From: Actinomycetota bacterium
GTDB taxonomy: Bacteria; Actinomycetota; Actinomycetes; Nanopelagicales; Nanopelagicaceae
Direction of reading: 5' to 3'
Length of the DNA stretch: 64,000 nt
Assembly (NCBI GenBank): GCA_009702925.1
Contig: WLHC01000002.1
Coordinates: forward strand, 1-64,000
Shown: positions 19,562 to 28,831 of the stretch, piece after piece
Position numbering within the stretch: the stretch's first letter is position 1
How the letters are laid out: each line of letters begins with the position of its first letter
Notes under the pieces: model-generated
Database searches by the model: none
What the model was told of the DNA's origin: nothing
What the model saw: the letters and a program-made list of their open reading frames with translations, nothing else
Program-made: the position numbers and the translations under genes

Positions 19562-20188
19562 TTAGCTATAGAGAAATTCAGGTAAGAGATAAGTCCCGTA
19601 CTTCCAGATTATTGCCGCCGCTATTACCGCATAAATGAATGCCACAACTACATAGTCGCGACCTTGGAGTATGAAACTGAGAATCCTCTGATGACTCGGT
19701 TCTTTCCAGTTAAAAGAGTTCTGATAGATATTGATTCTCAAGATACTTGTAAACACGGAGATTGTTGAAACCGTCACCAGCATGCACCAAGGACAAAAAG
19801 CCTTGATTACAAAGAATGATTGAGAGAATAACCATAGTGCAAAAACTAGCGCCGCCGAATAGACAAAAAATGCAATTCGCAATAAGGAGTTTGGAAAGCG
19901 AACAAGCATTAACCCTGCAATAGCGATAGTAATGACTGCTGACTCAAACATTAATCCGATAAAGGAGTTAGGAAATCCAAAAACCGTTGACTGCCAAGAT
20001 AACGCTACTTTGCTACAAGAAACGACGGCATTGATACTGCAAGAAAGTTCAGTATTTTCATCTTTAGCGAGTTTAAAAGCGTCAATCGATAAGACCATGG
20101 CCGCAAATAGACTTAAAGATGCAGAGATAAGCATTGTCAGATATGCATTACGCACGCGACGCGCACTGATAATAAGAGGCTCTGACAT
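19562..20188 (-). CDS. Vitamin K epoxide reductase (VKOR) family protein
   Basis: An integral membrane thiol oxidase that reoxidises DsbA-like proteins with quinone (menaquinone) as acceptor, the actinobacterial counterpart of DsbB. Numbered from MSEPLI, it has loop cysteines C50 and C58 (LSCSINAVVSCSKV), conserved S/W and FGFPNSFIGLM, and the redox C132-P-W-C135 in a later helix. About 208 residues and five helices. The start is set by TACGAT 7 nt upstream (leaderless); an ATG two codons earlier is less consistent. The DsbA-like gene follows on the same strand with its own promoter. Confidence 0.92.
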   Translation of the reverse strand: MSEPLIISARRVRNAYLTMLISASLSLFAAMVLSIDAFKLAKDENTELSCSINAVVSCSKVALSWQSTVFGFPNSFIGLMFESAVITIAIAGLMLVRFPNSLLRIAFFVYSAALVFALWLFSQSFFVIKAFCPWCMLVTVSTISVFTSILRINIYQNSFNWKEPSHQRILSFILQGRDYVVVAFIYAVIAAAIIWKYGTYLLPEFLYS

Positions 20189-20195
20189 AGTCATA

Positions 20196-20201
20196 ATCGT
20201 A
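20196..20201 (-). promoter_or_regulatory. -10 hexamer of the leaderless VKOR promoter
   Basis: TACGAT on the minus strand, 7 nt before the ATG at 20188. The identical hexamer occurs 6 nt before hisD. Confidence 0.5.
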
Positions 20202-20253
20202 ACCGAATCCCCCAGTGATTGCCGTCTAAGCCGAATGAAAATTGAATCTTCCT

Positions 20254-20271
20254 GAAAAACTACAGTGTAGT
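20254..20271 (-). terminator. Weak terminator after trpA
   Basis: Directly after the trpA TAG, minus strand ACTAC-ACT-GTAGT forms a 5-bp stem with a 3-nt loop, followed by TTTTT. It would end the hisI-trpE-trpC-trpB-trpA transcript. The stem is short, so efficiency is uncertain. Confidence 0.45.
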
Positions 20272-21072
20272 CTATCGACCTTCTCGCACTCCAATTGCCA
20301 GTTCTTTGGCCAACTGTGAAACAGCCTCTAAGCCTGCTTTTTCATCCTTAGCATTAAGTAAGAGTTTGATGAATGCAGAGCCAACTATCACACCGTCGGC
20401 ATATGCAGCTAAAGACTTTGCCTGCTCGCGAGTTGAAACTCCCAAGCCAACGCAAACAGGAAGATCACTTACTTTTCGAATTCTAGAAACTAAATCCTTT
20501 GCATCAATTGAAACTGATTCTCTTGTACCAGTAACTCCCATTGAGCTAGCAGCGTAGATAAATCCTCCAGTCTTAGAAGTAACTCGAGCCAAACGTGGAT
20601 CCTTGGTGCTAGGTGCTACAACATATATTGGATTTATGGAATTAGCTTTTGTTGCCGCCAACCATGATTCGGACTCTTCAATTGTTAAATCTGGAGTAAT
20701 CACACCAGCGCCACCATTTTCTGCAATTGATGCAGCAAATTTTTCGACACCATATCGTTCAATTGGATTCCAGTACGTCATGACAACTGAGGCCGTTCCA
20801 GTATCGGATGCAACCTTTAGAGCTTCAAACACCTCTGCTGCACCTGTCCCAGCCTTAAGAGAGATATCAGCAGCTTCTTGAATAACTGGACCATCCATTA
20901 CGGGATCGCTATAAGGAAAACCTATTTCAATTGCATCGACACCGGCATCTACTAAGGTTTGAATGACCTTTAGGCAACCTTGTCTAGATGGAAAACCTGC
21001 CGGAATGTAGGCAATGAGTGCTGCGCGATTTTCTGTGCGGCACTTTACTAATACAGAATCTAAAGCCGTCAT
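20272..21072 (-). CDS. trpA: Tryptophan synthase alpha subunit
   Basis: Cleaves indole-3-glycerol phosphate to indole, which is channelled to TrpB. A 266-residue TIM barrel with the N-terminal catalytic Glu in DAIEIGFPYSDPVMDGPVIQ (D in SDP also catalytic) and phosphate-binding GLGVSTREQA and GVIVGSAFI near the C-terminus. It overlaps the trpB stop by 1 nt (TAATG), so the subunits are translationally coupled. Confidence 0.97.
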   Translation of the reverse strand: MTALDSVLVKCRTENRAALIAYIPAGFPSRQGCLKVIQTLVDAGVDAIEIGFPYSDPVMDGPVIQEAADISLKAGTGAAEVFEALKVASDTGTASVVMTYWNPIERYGVEKFAASIAENGGAGVITPDLTIEESESWLAATKANSINPIYVVAPSTKDPRLARVTSKTGGFIYAASSMGVTGTRESVSIDAKDLVSRIRKVSDLPVCVGLGVSTREQAKSLAAYADGVIVGSAFIKLLLNAKDEKAGLEAVSQLAKELAIGVREGR

Positions 21073-22262
21073 TAAAGCGGAATTCCAAAGTACTGCGCCG
21101 CAGTCTGCACATCTTTATCTCCGCGACCTGAAAGATTGATGAGCAAGTTAGCTTTAGGTCCAAGTTCATTTCCAATAATCAAAGCACCAGCCAAAGCATG
21201 AGCTGTTTCGATTGCAGGAATTATTCCTTCGGTTTTGCTAAGAAGAGCAAATGCATTCATAGCCGCATCATCATTAATTGCTCGATACTCGGCTCGTCCG
21301 ACATCATGTAAGTAAGCATGCTCTGGACCTACACCTGGATAATCAAGACCGGCAGAGATTGAATGTGATTCAACTGTCTGCCCATTCTTATCTTGGAGAA
21401 CATATGAGCGAGTTCCATGGAGAACACCGGGAGTTCCTCCCGTAATTGTTGCGGCATGGCGACCTGTCTCTACTCCATCACCACCTGCTTCTAATCCAAT
21501 CAATCTGACATTTTCATCGGGTATAAATGCGTTAAATATTCCTATTGCATTAGATCCTCCGCCAACACAGGCTAGAACCGCATCAGGAAGTCGACCAGTT
21601 ATCTCTAGCATCTGCACGCGTGATTCTTCACCAATTACTTTATGAAAATCACGGACCATAGTTGGAAATGGATGAGGTCCTGCGACGGTGCCAAGCATGT
21701 AATGCGTGTCATGAACATTTGTAACCCAATCACGCATCGCTTCATTGATTGCATCCTTCAAAGTTTTTGATCCAGAAGTGACTGCAACTACTTCTGCCCC
21801 TAATAACTTCATTCTGGCAACATTGAGTGACTGTCTGCGAGTATCTTCTTCGCCCATGTAAACAACGCACTTCAAACCCATCAGTGCTGCCGCTGTTGCT
21901 GCGGCTACTCCATGTTGTCCAGCACCAGTTTCTGCAATTATTCGTTTCTTGCCCATTCGTTTAGTCAAAAGCGCCTGACCGAGTACGTTATTTATTTTGT
22001 GGCTTCCGGTGTGGTTGAGATCCTCGCGCTTTAGAAAAATACGTGCCCCACCGGCGTGCTCTGAAAATCTCTTGGCTTCAGTAATGATGCTGGGACGGCC
22101 TGTGTATGTGCGATGCAGTTCTGCTAACTCAGCAAGAAATTCTGGATCTTTTTGTGTTTGGTTATGTACAGCTTCTAATTCATCTAAAGCTTCGATAAGT
22201 GCCTCAGGCACAAATCGTCCACCGTACTGGCCAAAGTGTCCTAAGACATCAAAACTCTCCAC
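21072..22262 (-). CDS. trpB: Tryptophan synthase beta subunit
   Basis: PLP enzyme joining indole and serine to make tryptophan. 396 residues. The PLP lysine lies in the HTGSHKINN motif near residue 90, the GAGQHGVA loop follows, the phosphate site is GGGSNAIG, and the C-terminal SGRGDKD motif is intact. It begins 2 nt after the trpC stop codon and ends over the trpA start. Confidence 0.98.
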   Translation of the reverse strand: MESFDVLGHFGQYGGRFVPEALIEALDELEAVHNQTQKDPEFLAELAELHRTYTGRPSIITEAKRFSEHAGGARIFLKREDLNHTGSHKINNVLGQALLTKRMGKKRIIAETGAGQHGVAAATAAALMGLKCVVYMGEEDTRRQSLNVARMKLLGAEVVAVTSGSKTLKDAINEAMRDWVTNVHDTHYMLGTVAGPHPFPTMVRDFHKVIGEESRVQMLEITGRLPDAVLACVGGGSNAIGIFNAFIPDENVRLIGLEAGGDGVETGRHAATITGGTPGVLHGTRSYVLQDKNGQTVESHSISAGLDYPGVGPEHAYLHDVGRAEYRAINDDAAMNAFALLSKTEGIIPAIETAHALAGALIIGNELGPKANLLINLSGRGDKDVQTAAQYFGIPL

Positions 22263-22264
22263 TA

Positions 22265-23038
22265 CTAAAGCCTACCGAGCAATTGATTGATCGCAACTGA
22301 TGGCGAATCTGCACGTACAAGCGCCTCGCCTACAAGGATCGCCGTTGCTCCGCATTCATGGGCAAATATTACGTCTTCTCTTTTTGAAATCCCAGATTCT
22401 GCGACGCGAGCTATCCCAGATGGTATTTGCGGAATCAATTCTGCAAAGGCTTGTGTAATTACTTCTAGAGTTTTTAGGTTACGAGAATTAACGCCGATGA
22501 TCTCCGGAGAAATCTCTAACGCCCTTTCAAGTTCATCGTGAGTGTGCACCTCAATTAGGGCGCTCATTCCAAGTTCTTTGCTTAATTGAAAGTAGTCATC
22601 CAATTGATTTTGTCCAAGGGCTGCAACAATTAGCAGCACAACATCGGCGCCGTGTGCACGTGCTTCATAGAATTGATACTCGCTAATCATGAAATCTTTA
22701 CGCAGGATTGGAATCTGTACTGCTTTTCTTACGACATCTAAATCGGCTAAAGATCCTCCAAAGCGTCTTTGTTCAGTCAGCACACTGATAACCGATGCAC
22801 CTGCTTGTTCGTAGGTTGCAGCTAATCCTGCAGGATCGCTGATAGGTGCCAATGAGCCTTTACTTGGAGATGATCGTTTGATTTCAGCAATAACGGAAAT
22901 TTCTTGAGTTAGCAGTGAGGGCAAACAAGTGCGGACCTTAGGTGCCAACTCCACGCCTTCAAGGAGCTGTCCCATTGGGATTCGTCTTTGTTCCAAATCT
23001 TCGCGCACGCCAGCAATGATTGAATCTAGAGCACTCAT
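22265..23038 (-). CDS. trpC: Indole-3-glycerol phosphate synthase
   Basis: Makes indole-3-glycerol phosphate from CdRP. A 257-residue TIM barrel with [13 protein letters not shown] (catalytic Lys/Glu), [24 protein letters not shown] and [12 protein letters not shown]. Not fused to TrpF. Its ATG overlaps the stop of the small membrane protein gene upstream (ATGA). Confidence 0.97.
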   Translation of the reverse strand: MSALDSIIAGVREDLEQRRIPMGQLLEGVELAPKVRTCLPSLLTQEISVIAEIKRSSPSKGSLAPISDPAGLAATYEQAGASVISVLTEQRRFGGSLADLDVVRKAVQIPILRKDFMISEYQFYEARAHGADVVLLIVAALGQNQLDDYFQLSKELGMSALIEVHTHDELERALEISPEIIGVNSRNLKTLEVITQAFAELIPQIPSGIARVAESGISKREDVIFAHECGATAILVGEALVRADSPSVAINQLLGRL

Positions 23039-23205
23039 TTTTTCTCATCATCTGTTGGATCTATTCCGTGATCTTGAGCATTCCAAGTGTTTAGTTCACG
23101 GGGCTTTCTTTCGTATCTATTCGAAAGTTTGAATTTTGAACTCAGTAAAAGCACCAGCCCAATTACTACAACAATTGAAATAAATACTGGTATTAATTCA
23201 CGCAT
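23035..23205 (-). CDS. Small membrane protein of the trp operon, resembling the tail of the actinobacterial Trp-associated membrane protein
   Basis: A 56-residue gene squeezed between trpE and trpC: its ATG overlaps the trpE stop (TGATG) and its stop overlaps the trpC start (ATGA). The product has one membrane helix (residues ~4-22, IPVFISIVVVIGLVLLL) followed by a polar cytoplasmic tail containing NRYERKPRE and W-N-A-Q-D-H-G-I-D-P-T. From memory, the larger Trp_oprn_chp (TIGR02234) proteins found here in other actinobacteria end similarly with a last helix, RYER and W-x-A-x-D-x-G-x-DPT. It may thus be a reduced version of that protein; function unknown. Confidence 0.75.
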   Translation of the reverse strand: MRELIPVFISIVVVIGLVLLLSSKFKLSNRYERKPRELNTWNAQDHGIDPTDDEKK

Positions 23206-24689
23206 CAGTTTTTGACCAAACTATTTGCGGCATGGACAGCGCTTAGGACTGCAGCGGCCTTGTTATGACACTCTTGATTTTCACTCTCTGGATCAGAATC
23301 GGCAACAATTCCAGCACCTGCTTGTACATAGGCAGTTCCATTTAGAATCAATGCAGTTCGTATTGCAATAGCCGTATCTAAATTGCCTGCAAAATCGATA
23401 TATCCAACTATTCCGCCATAAATTCCGCGACGGATATTTTCTTGTTCTTCAATAATCTCCATCGCTCGTGGTTTAGGAGCCCCCGATAATGTGCCGGCTG
23501 GAAAAACTGCAAAAAGAGCATCGGTTGGCGATGCACCTTCCTTTAGCTTTCCCGTTACAGTAGAAACAATGTGCATAACATGTGAATAACGTTCGATGTG
23601 CATGAAATCGACGACTTCAACTGTGCCGGGCGCGCACACTCTTCCTAAATCATTTCGGCCTAGATCAACCAACATTAAATGTTCAGCGCGCTCCTTTGGA
23701 TCTGCCAAAAGCTCTTGCGCTAAAGCATCGTCTTCTTGAGGATTCTGCGAACGTCTACGTGTTCCAGCGATCGGATGAATCATTACATCCTTTTGGTTTA
23801 CTTTAACGAGCGCCTCTGGACTTGAACCGACAATTTCTATTCCGGCACTGAATCTAAAGAGATACATGTACGGTGAAGGATTATTCAACCTTAACATTCT
23901 ATATACATCCAATGCATCGGCATGAGATGGCATAGAAAAACGTTGCGAAAGAACTACTTGAAACGCCTCTCCTGAGAGAATTTCTTCCTTGATTTTTTTA
24001 ACACTAGTTTTGAAATTCTCCGAAGAAATATTTGCATCATATTTAGGCTTTGCAAATTCAGGTATTCGATTTACTTCAGGAGTAAGCGGTAAGGCCAAAT
24101 CTGACTCCATTTGATCAAGGCGGCTCTGACACGAAGCGTAAGCCTGGTCTACTCGATCATCACTTCCATCCCAATTAACTGCATTTGCGATAAGAGTGAT
24201 TGTTCCATCGCTGTGATCTAGAACAGCTAGATCACTTGTGAGCATAAAAGATAACTCTGGTAGTTCAATATCTTTTGTCGTTAGGTTAGGTAGTTTTTCT
24301 AGACGCCGAACTACGTCATAGCCCATGAAACCTACGAGTCCACTAGTCAATGGAGGCAAGCCAGGGATTTGAGGCGAACGCAAATGTGAAGCACAGATTT
24401 TTAATGCCATAAGCGGATCGATCCCACTTGGAGCTCCAGCTGGTGCAACGCCTTGCCAATAGGCAAGACCATTTTCTTCACTTAATGTTGCTTCGCTTCG
24501 AACGCCGATAAATGAATATCGCGACCAACTTCCGTCATGTTCGGCCGATTCAAGAAGAAATGTATTCTCTACATTCTTTGTAAGTTTTTGATAAACCCCA
24601 ACAGGTGTCTCCCCATCGGCAAGAAGTCTGCGTGAAACAGGGATTACATTAAACTCTTTCGCGTAGGAACGAAACTCTTCCAAATTCAT
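23205..24689 (-). CDS. trpE: Anthranilate synthase component I
   Basis: Converts chorismate to anthranilate using ammonia from TrpG. About 494 residues, with the C-terminal chorismate-binding domain showing EAFQVVLSQRF, SPYMYLFRF, IAGTRRRSQ, ERAEHLMLVDLGRNDLGRV, GTLSGAPKPRAMEII and GIYGGIVGYI. Start chosen at MNLEEFRSYAKEF, whose ATG overlaps the hisI stop (ATGA). trpG and trpD are not in this window, so this trp operon is incomplete. Confidence 0.97.
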   Translation of the reverse strand: MNLEEFRSYAKEFNVIPVSRRLLADGETPVGVYQKLTKNVENTFLLESAEHDGSWSRYSFIGVRSEATLSEENGLAYWQGVAPAGAPSGIDPLMALKICASHLRSPQIPGLPPLTSGLVGFMGYDVVRRLEKLPNLTTKDIELPELSFMLTSDLAVLDHSDGTITLIANAVNWDGSDDRVDQAYASCQSRLDQMESDLALPLTPEVNRIPEFAKPKYDANISSENFKTSVKKIKEEILSGEAFQVVLSQRFSMPSHADALDVYRMLRLNNPSPYMYLFRFSAGIEIVGSSPEALVKVNQKDVMIHPIAGTRRRSQNPQEDDALAQELLADPKERAEHLMLVDLGRNDLGRVCAPGTVEVVDFMHIERYSHVMHIVSTVTGKLKEGASPTDALFAVFPAGTLSGAPKPRAMEIIEEQENIRRGIYGGIVGYIDFAGNLDTAIAIRTALILNGTAYVQAGAGIVADSDPESENQECHNKAAAVLSAVHAANSLVKN

Positions 24690-25030
24690 TGAGATCCTAA
24701 ATTCAATGGAGTATGAAAGCAGGTTAATTCTCCAGTGTGACATGCAGGTCCAGTTTGATTTACACGAAACAAGATTGAATCGCCATCACAATCTAGTGAA
24801 ACCGCGACGACCGATTGAACGTGGCCTGAGGTTGCACCCTTTACCCATAATTCTTTTCGGCTTCGGCTCCAATATGTTGCTTTCCCGGTTTGAAGTGTTA
24901 ATGCAAGCGATTCTGAGTTTGAATATGCGAGCATCAGAATCTCTAGCGATGAATCGTCTTGAACGATCGTTGGAATCAGTGAAGTCGAATCTTTGAGCAA
25001 GGCAAGGATCGCTGGATCTAATGTGCTCAT
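24686..25030 (-). CDS. hisI: Phosphoribosyl-AMP cyclohydrolase
   Basis: Third step of histidine synthesis, opening the purine ring of PR-AMP. 114 residues without a HisE domain. Motifs: AYSNSESLALTLQTGKATYWSRSRKELWVKG, metal ligands in DCDGD, and C-terminal cysteines in GPACHTGELTCF. A leaderless promoter (CAGAAT 6 nt before the ATG) spans the end of hisF, so hisI probably heads a hisI-trpE-trpA transcript that joins the His and Trp pathways. Confidence 0.96.
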   Translation of the reverse strand: MSTLDPAILALLKDSTSLIPTIVQDDSSLEILMLAYSNSESLALTLQTGKATYWSRSRKELWVKGATSGHVQSVVAVSLDCDGDSILFRVNQTGPACHTGELTCFHTPLNLGSQ

Positions 25031-25036
25031 AGGATA

Positions 25037-25042
25037 ATTCTG
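25037..25042 (-). promoter_or_regulatory. -10 hexamer of the internal leaderless promoter for hisI-trp
   Basis: CAGAAT followed by TATCCT and the hisI ATG. The surrounding 16-mer TAGGGCAGAATTATCC recurs exactly before the gene starting at 63936, also 6-7 nt before its ATG, supporting a shared promoter type. The hisF stop codon lies inside it. Confidence 0.55.
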
Positions 25043-25044
25043 CC

Positions 25045-25818
25045 CTATGTTGCTACAACGTTGCGCACAGAATAATTGTGCTTAGCTAAATAGGCCTTTA
25101 CATCGCCAATTCGATGAGTACCAAAATGAAAGACGCTTGCTGCAAGCAGTGCATCAGCCCCAGCATCTAGGGCAGCAGCAAAATCAGAAAGGGCGCCGGC
25201 TCCCCCGCTTGCAATTAGAGGAACCTTTGCCACTGATCGCACCGCGGCAATCATTCCAATGTCATATCCAGCTCTGGTTCCGTCTGCATCCATTGAATTT
25301 AATAAAATCTCACCAACTCCAAGTTCGCATGCTTTCTCAACCCAACGCAGAGCATCGATCCCAGAACTTTCCCTTCCACCATGGGTTGTGACTTCAAAAC
25401 CTGATTCCGTTCGCGCCCTTCTTGCATCTACTGAAAGCACAAGTACTTGAGAGCCAAAACGATCAGCAATCTCTGCAATCAAATCTGGCCGCGCAATTCC
25501 AGATGTATTAATTGAAACCTTATCTGCGCCAGCTCGAAGCAATTTATCTACGTCAGATACTGAGCGAATACCGCCACCAACAGTTAATGGTATGAATACC
25601 TGTTCAGCTGTTTTACGAACAATATCGAGTGTGGTTTCACGCCCAGATGATGATGCAGAAATATCTAGAAAAGTTAATTCATCGGCGCCCTCAACATCAT
25701 ATAGTGATGCCATTTCTACAGGATCACCTGCGTCAACAAGGTTGGTGAAATTAACTCCCTTTACTACTCGACCATCGGTTACATCTAGGCAGGGAATTAT
25801 TCGAACAGACAGAGTCAT
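25045..25818 (-). CDS. hisF: Imidazole glycerol phosphate synthase cyclase subunit
   Basis: Works with HisH to make imidazole glycerol phosphate and AICAR. A 257-residue TIM barrel with the two-fold repeat pattern: [18 protein letters not shown] (catalytic D), [45 protein letters not shown] (catalytic D) and [14 protein letters not shown]. It follows priA in the his operon. Confidence 0.98.
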   Translation of the reverse strand: MTLSVRIIPCLDVTDGRVVKGVNFTNLVDAGDPVEMASLYDVEGADELTFLDISASSSGRETTLDIVRKTAEQVFIPLTVGGGIRSVSDVDKLLRAGADKVSINTSGIARPDLIAEIADRFGSQVLVLSVDARRARTESGFEVTTHGGRESSGIDALRWVEKACELGVGEILLNSMDADGTRAGYDIGMIAAVRSVAKVPLIASGGAGALSDFAAALDAGADALLAASVFHFGTHRIGDVKAYLAKHNYSVRNVVAT

Positions 25819-25825
25819 AAGTTTT

Positions 25826-26554
25826 TCACTTCCCCCTACTCGCCTTTAATGCTTGCTCCAAAGTAAATGCGCCTGCATATAAGGCTTTGCCAACAATTGC
25901 TCCCTCGATGCCAATACTTTGAAGATTGGCCAGGGTTGAAATGTCTTCAAGCGTTGCAATACCGCCGCTAGCTATTACAGGCTTTTTTGTCACAGAACAA
26001 ACAGATTTCAATAGCTCTATGTTGGGTCCCATGAGTGTTCCATCTTTTGCAACATCAGTTACGACATAACGAGCACATCCATCGCTGTCTAAACGTGCAA
26101 TTGTTTCGTAAAGATCTCCTCCTTCTTTTGTCCAACCACGTGCTGCAAGCGTTTGGCCGCGGATATCTAGACCGACTGCAATGCGATCTCCATGCTGGGC
26201 AATAACCCGGGCGGTCCATTCAGGATTTTCAAGTGCGGCCGTACCTAGATTTACTCGTCGACATCCTGTTGCAAGGGCTCGAGTAAGAGATTCATCATCT
26301 CGAATTCCACCCGACAGTTCGACATCAATATCTAACTTGCCGACAACTTCTGCTAACAAAAGAGAGTTTTCACCGCGACCAAATGCTGCATCTAAATCAA
26401 CTAGATGCAACCACGTTGCCCCGGCAGACTGAAAATCTAATGCAACATCTAATGGAGCACCGTAGATGCTTTCCTTAGATATCTCACCCTGAACTAGGCG
26501 AACGGCTCGGCCGTCCTTTACATCAACTGCCGGGAGTAGATCAAAATCTCTCAT
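25826..26554 (-). CDS. priA: Bifunctional HisA/TrpF isomerase PriA
   Basis: A 242-residue TIM barrel. Actinobacterial PriA isomerises both ProFAR (histidine) and PRA (tryptophan). Catalytic Asp in [19 protein letters not shown] and [36 protein letters not shown] and [13 protein letters not shown] are near-identical to mycobacterial PriA as I recall it, and the flexible-loop RGW used for dual specificity is present. No trpF is seen in the adjacent trp genes. Start ATG overlaps the hisH stop (ATGA). Confidence 0.93.
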   Translation of the reverse strand: MRDFDLLPAVDVKDGRAVRLVQGEISKESIYGAPLDVALDFQSAGATWLHLVDLDAAFGRGENSLLLAEVVGKLDIDVELSGGIRDDESLTRALATGCRRVNLGTAALENPEWTARVIAQHGDRIAVGLDIRGQTLAARGWTKEGGDLYETIARLDSDGCARYVVTDVAKDGTLMGPNIELLKSVCSVTKKPVIASGGIATLEDISTLANLQSIGIEGAIVGKALYAGAFTLEQALKASRGK

Positions 26555-27153
26555 AATGAATCGACCCAATTTCTAATTAGTTTCAGCCCTGCGGTTCCAG
26601 ATTTTTCAGGATGAAATTGTGTGGAACATACATAACCATCTTCAACTACAGCAAGAAATCTCTCACCGTAAAAACTCCAGCTTTGCTTTTCCCCCACAGA
26701 GAATTTAGCTGCAAAGGAATGTACAAAATAAAAAGACTCTTCTTCAATGCCCTTAAGAAGTACCGAGTTGGGATCGGCTTCAACAGTATTCCAACCCATA
26801 TGCGGAAGTATCGGAGCGTTGAGACGATCAACGACACCATTCCAAATACCAATGCCCTTGAAGGGCTGCCCCTGACTATTTTCAGTTCCTTGAGAAAACA
26901 TAATCTGCATTCCGATACAAATACCTAAAACCGGACGCTCTTTTTGCAATCGCTCTTGCACAATAGATACGCCATTGATGGCATTGATTCCATTCATACA
27001 TGAGGAAAAAGCTCCTACCCCAGGAACGACCAAACCATCTGCTTCTATGGCAATTGCAGGATCAGATGTGAGAACAACCTCTTGACCCGTTGTTGCAAAT
27101 GCACGTTCTGCAGATCGTAAATTGCCAGATCCATAGTCAAGAATTGCGATCAA
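26551..27153 (-). CDS. hisH: Imidazole glycerol phosphate synthase glutaminase subunit
   Basis: Class I glutamine amidotransferase that supplies ammonia to HisF. 200 residues, with DYGSGNLRS at the N-terminus, LVVPGVGAF, catalytic Cys in [11 protein letters not shown], and the His-Glu pair in TQFHPEKSG. The oxyanion motif PGVG is standard. Overlaps priA and hisB by 4 nt each. Confidence 0.97.
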   Translation of the reverse strand: MIAILDYGSGNLRSAERAFATTGQEVVLTSDPAIAIEADGLVVPGVGAFSSCMNGINAINGVSIVQERLQKERPVLGICIGMQIMFSQGTENSQGQPFKGIGIWNGVVDRLNAPILPHMGWNTVEADPNSVLLKGIEEESFYFVHSFAAKFSVGEKQSWSFYGERFLAVVEDGYVCSTQFHPEKSGTAGLKLIRNWVDSL

Positions 27154-27734
27154 AGAGAGCCCTTAGTTGAAGGAATTCCTGCCACTCTGCCATCTAGTGA
27201 AACTGCATCTCGTAGCGCACGTGCTACGGCCTTGAACTGTGCTTCAAACACATGGTGAGCATTTCGACCCTCAAGAACTCGAATATGTAATGCAATTCGT
27301 GCTTCAGCAACAATTGATTCCCAAATGTGCTTACCAAGAGTTGTATCGAACGTACCAATAAGTTCAACAATTTCTGGCTGGCGGTGAACAAGGTATGAAC
27401 GACCAGATAGATCTACTGCCGCCTGAACCAAAACTTCATCAAGTGGCACCATTGAATCTCCAAAGCGGCGAATTCCGATTTTTTCTCCCAGCGCCTCACG
27501 CAATGCCTGTCCAAATGCAAGAGATGTATCTTCGACACTGTGGTGTGAATCGACTTCAACATCTCCCTTGGTTTTTATCATTAAATCAAAACCAGAGTGC
27601 TTGCCCAACTGAGACATCATGTGATCAAAGAAGGGAACGCCCGTGGCAACATCAATAACACCTTGACCATCTAAATTAAGTTCAACGATTACGTGTGACT
27701 CTTTGGTTTTTCTTTCAACGCGCGCTGTTCTCAT
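27150..27734 (-). CDS. hisB: Imidazoleglycerol-phosphate dehydratase
   Basis: Dehydrates IGP to imidazole acetol phosphate using Mn. 194 residues, dehydratase only (no phosphatase domain). Metal ligands in FFDHMM, DSHHSVEDT and HHVFEAQFKA. It lies 11 nt downstream of hisC, with a weak purine-rich ribosome site. Confidence 0.97.
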   Translation of the reverse strand: MRTARVERKTKESHVIVELNLDGQGVIDVATGVPFFDHMMSQLGKHSGFDLMIKTKGDVEVDSHHSVEDTSLAFGQALREALGEKIGIRRFGDSMVPLDEVLVQAAVDLSGRSYLVHRQPEIVELIGTFDTTLGKHIWESIVAEARIALHIRVLEGRNAHHVFEAQFKAVARALRDAVSLDGRVAGIPSTKGSL

Positions 27735-27745
27735 CGTTATCTCCT

Positions 27746-28831
27746 TCAGATTAGTTCTTTTAGGGCGGATATAAATAACTTATTTTCAGCTTCAGTTCCA
27801 ATAGTTACTCTTAGATGTCCTGATAATCCCACATCTCTAATCAGAACTCCCTTTTTGAGCAGATCTGACCATAACTCCCGGGCATTTTGCTTGAAACCTG
27901 TGAACAAAATGAAGTTGGCATCGGTTTTCACAGTCGTTAATCCCAAGGATGAAAGAGAAGTAATCAGCGATTCTCTGGACTGAATCAAAGTTTCGACTCC
28001 AGCCAACAACTCATCTTTAAAATCTAGCGCTACCTGTGCTACCGCCTGCGTGATTGAACTTAAATGATAAGGAAGACGGACAATCATCATTGCATCTTTA
28101 ACCATTGGATCAGCTACCAAGTATCCAACTCGAGCGCCCGCAAATGCGAAAGCTTTACTCATCGTTCTAACAACAACTACGTGAGGGTTTTTTGCAATCA
28201 AAGTGACAGCTGAAAGCTCCTTTGAGAACTCAGCGTATGCCTCATCGACAACTAGTAGGCCTCCTAGAGTTTTAACGGTATCGGCGATCTTGGCAATCTC
28301 TGCTAGTGCAACGGCGCCACCGGTGGGATTATTCGGCGTAGTAACAAAAGTCATTGCAGGCTTATGCAAAAGAATCTGATTGATGGCCTCTTTTGTATTG
28401 AGTGTAAAATCGGAATCACGGAAACCATCAATCCACACCGTATTACTTACTTTGCCGATCAGAGCGTGCATTGAATACGAGGGTGTAAAACCTAATGCTG
28501 AGCCCTCACCAAATGCGAGAAAGAGTGATTGAATTACTTCATTGCTACCGTTAGCTACCCAAATATTATTGAAAGTAAAATCTGTTCCACTGAGATTATT
28601 TATATACGATGCTAGTTTGGAACGTAATAGCTCGGCATCTCGATCAGGATAACGATTGAGCTGAGATGCTACATCTGAGACTGCTTTGGTTATTGCAGCT
28701 TGTAATTGCGCAGATGGTGGAAATGGATTCTCATTTGTATTTAGAAACGCTTGAGCTGGAACTTGAGGAGCACCGTATGGTGAGAGTGATCGCAGGTTTT
28801 CCCGAAGGGGTAACCAATTTGGCCAACTCAT
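27746..28831 (-). CDS. hisC: Histidinol-phosphate aminotransferase
   Basis: PLP-dependent class II aminotransferase that makes histidinol phosphate. 361 residues; substrate segment [33 protein letters not shown] lysine in [19 protein letters not shown], and C-terminal [11 protein letters not shown] (Arg binding the substrate). Its start overlaps the hisD stop by 4 nt. Confidence 0.96.
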   Translation of the reverse strand: MSWPNWLPLRENLRSLSPYGAPQVPAQAFLNTNENPFPPSAQLQAAITKAVSDVASQLNRYPDRDAELLRSKLASYINNLSGTDFTFNNIWVANGSNEVIQSLFLAFGEGSALGFTPSYSMHALIGKVSNTVWIDGFRDSDFTLNTKEAINQILLHKPAMTFVTTPNNPTGGAVALAEIAKIADTVKTLGGLLVVDEAYAEFSKELSAVTLIAKNPHVVVVRTMSKAFAFAGARVGYLVADPMVKDAMMIVRLPYHLSSITQAVAQVALDFKDELLAGVETLIQSRESLITSLSSLGLTTVKTDANFILFTGFKQNARELWSDLLKKGVLIRDVGLSGHLRVTIGTEAENKLFISALKELI

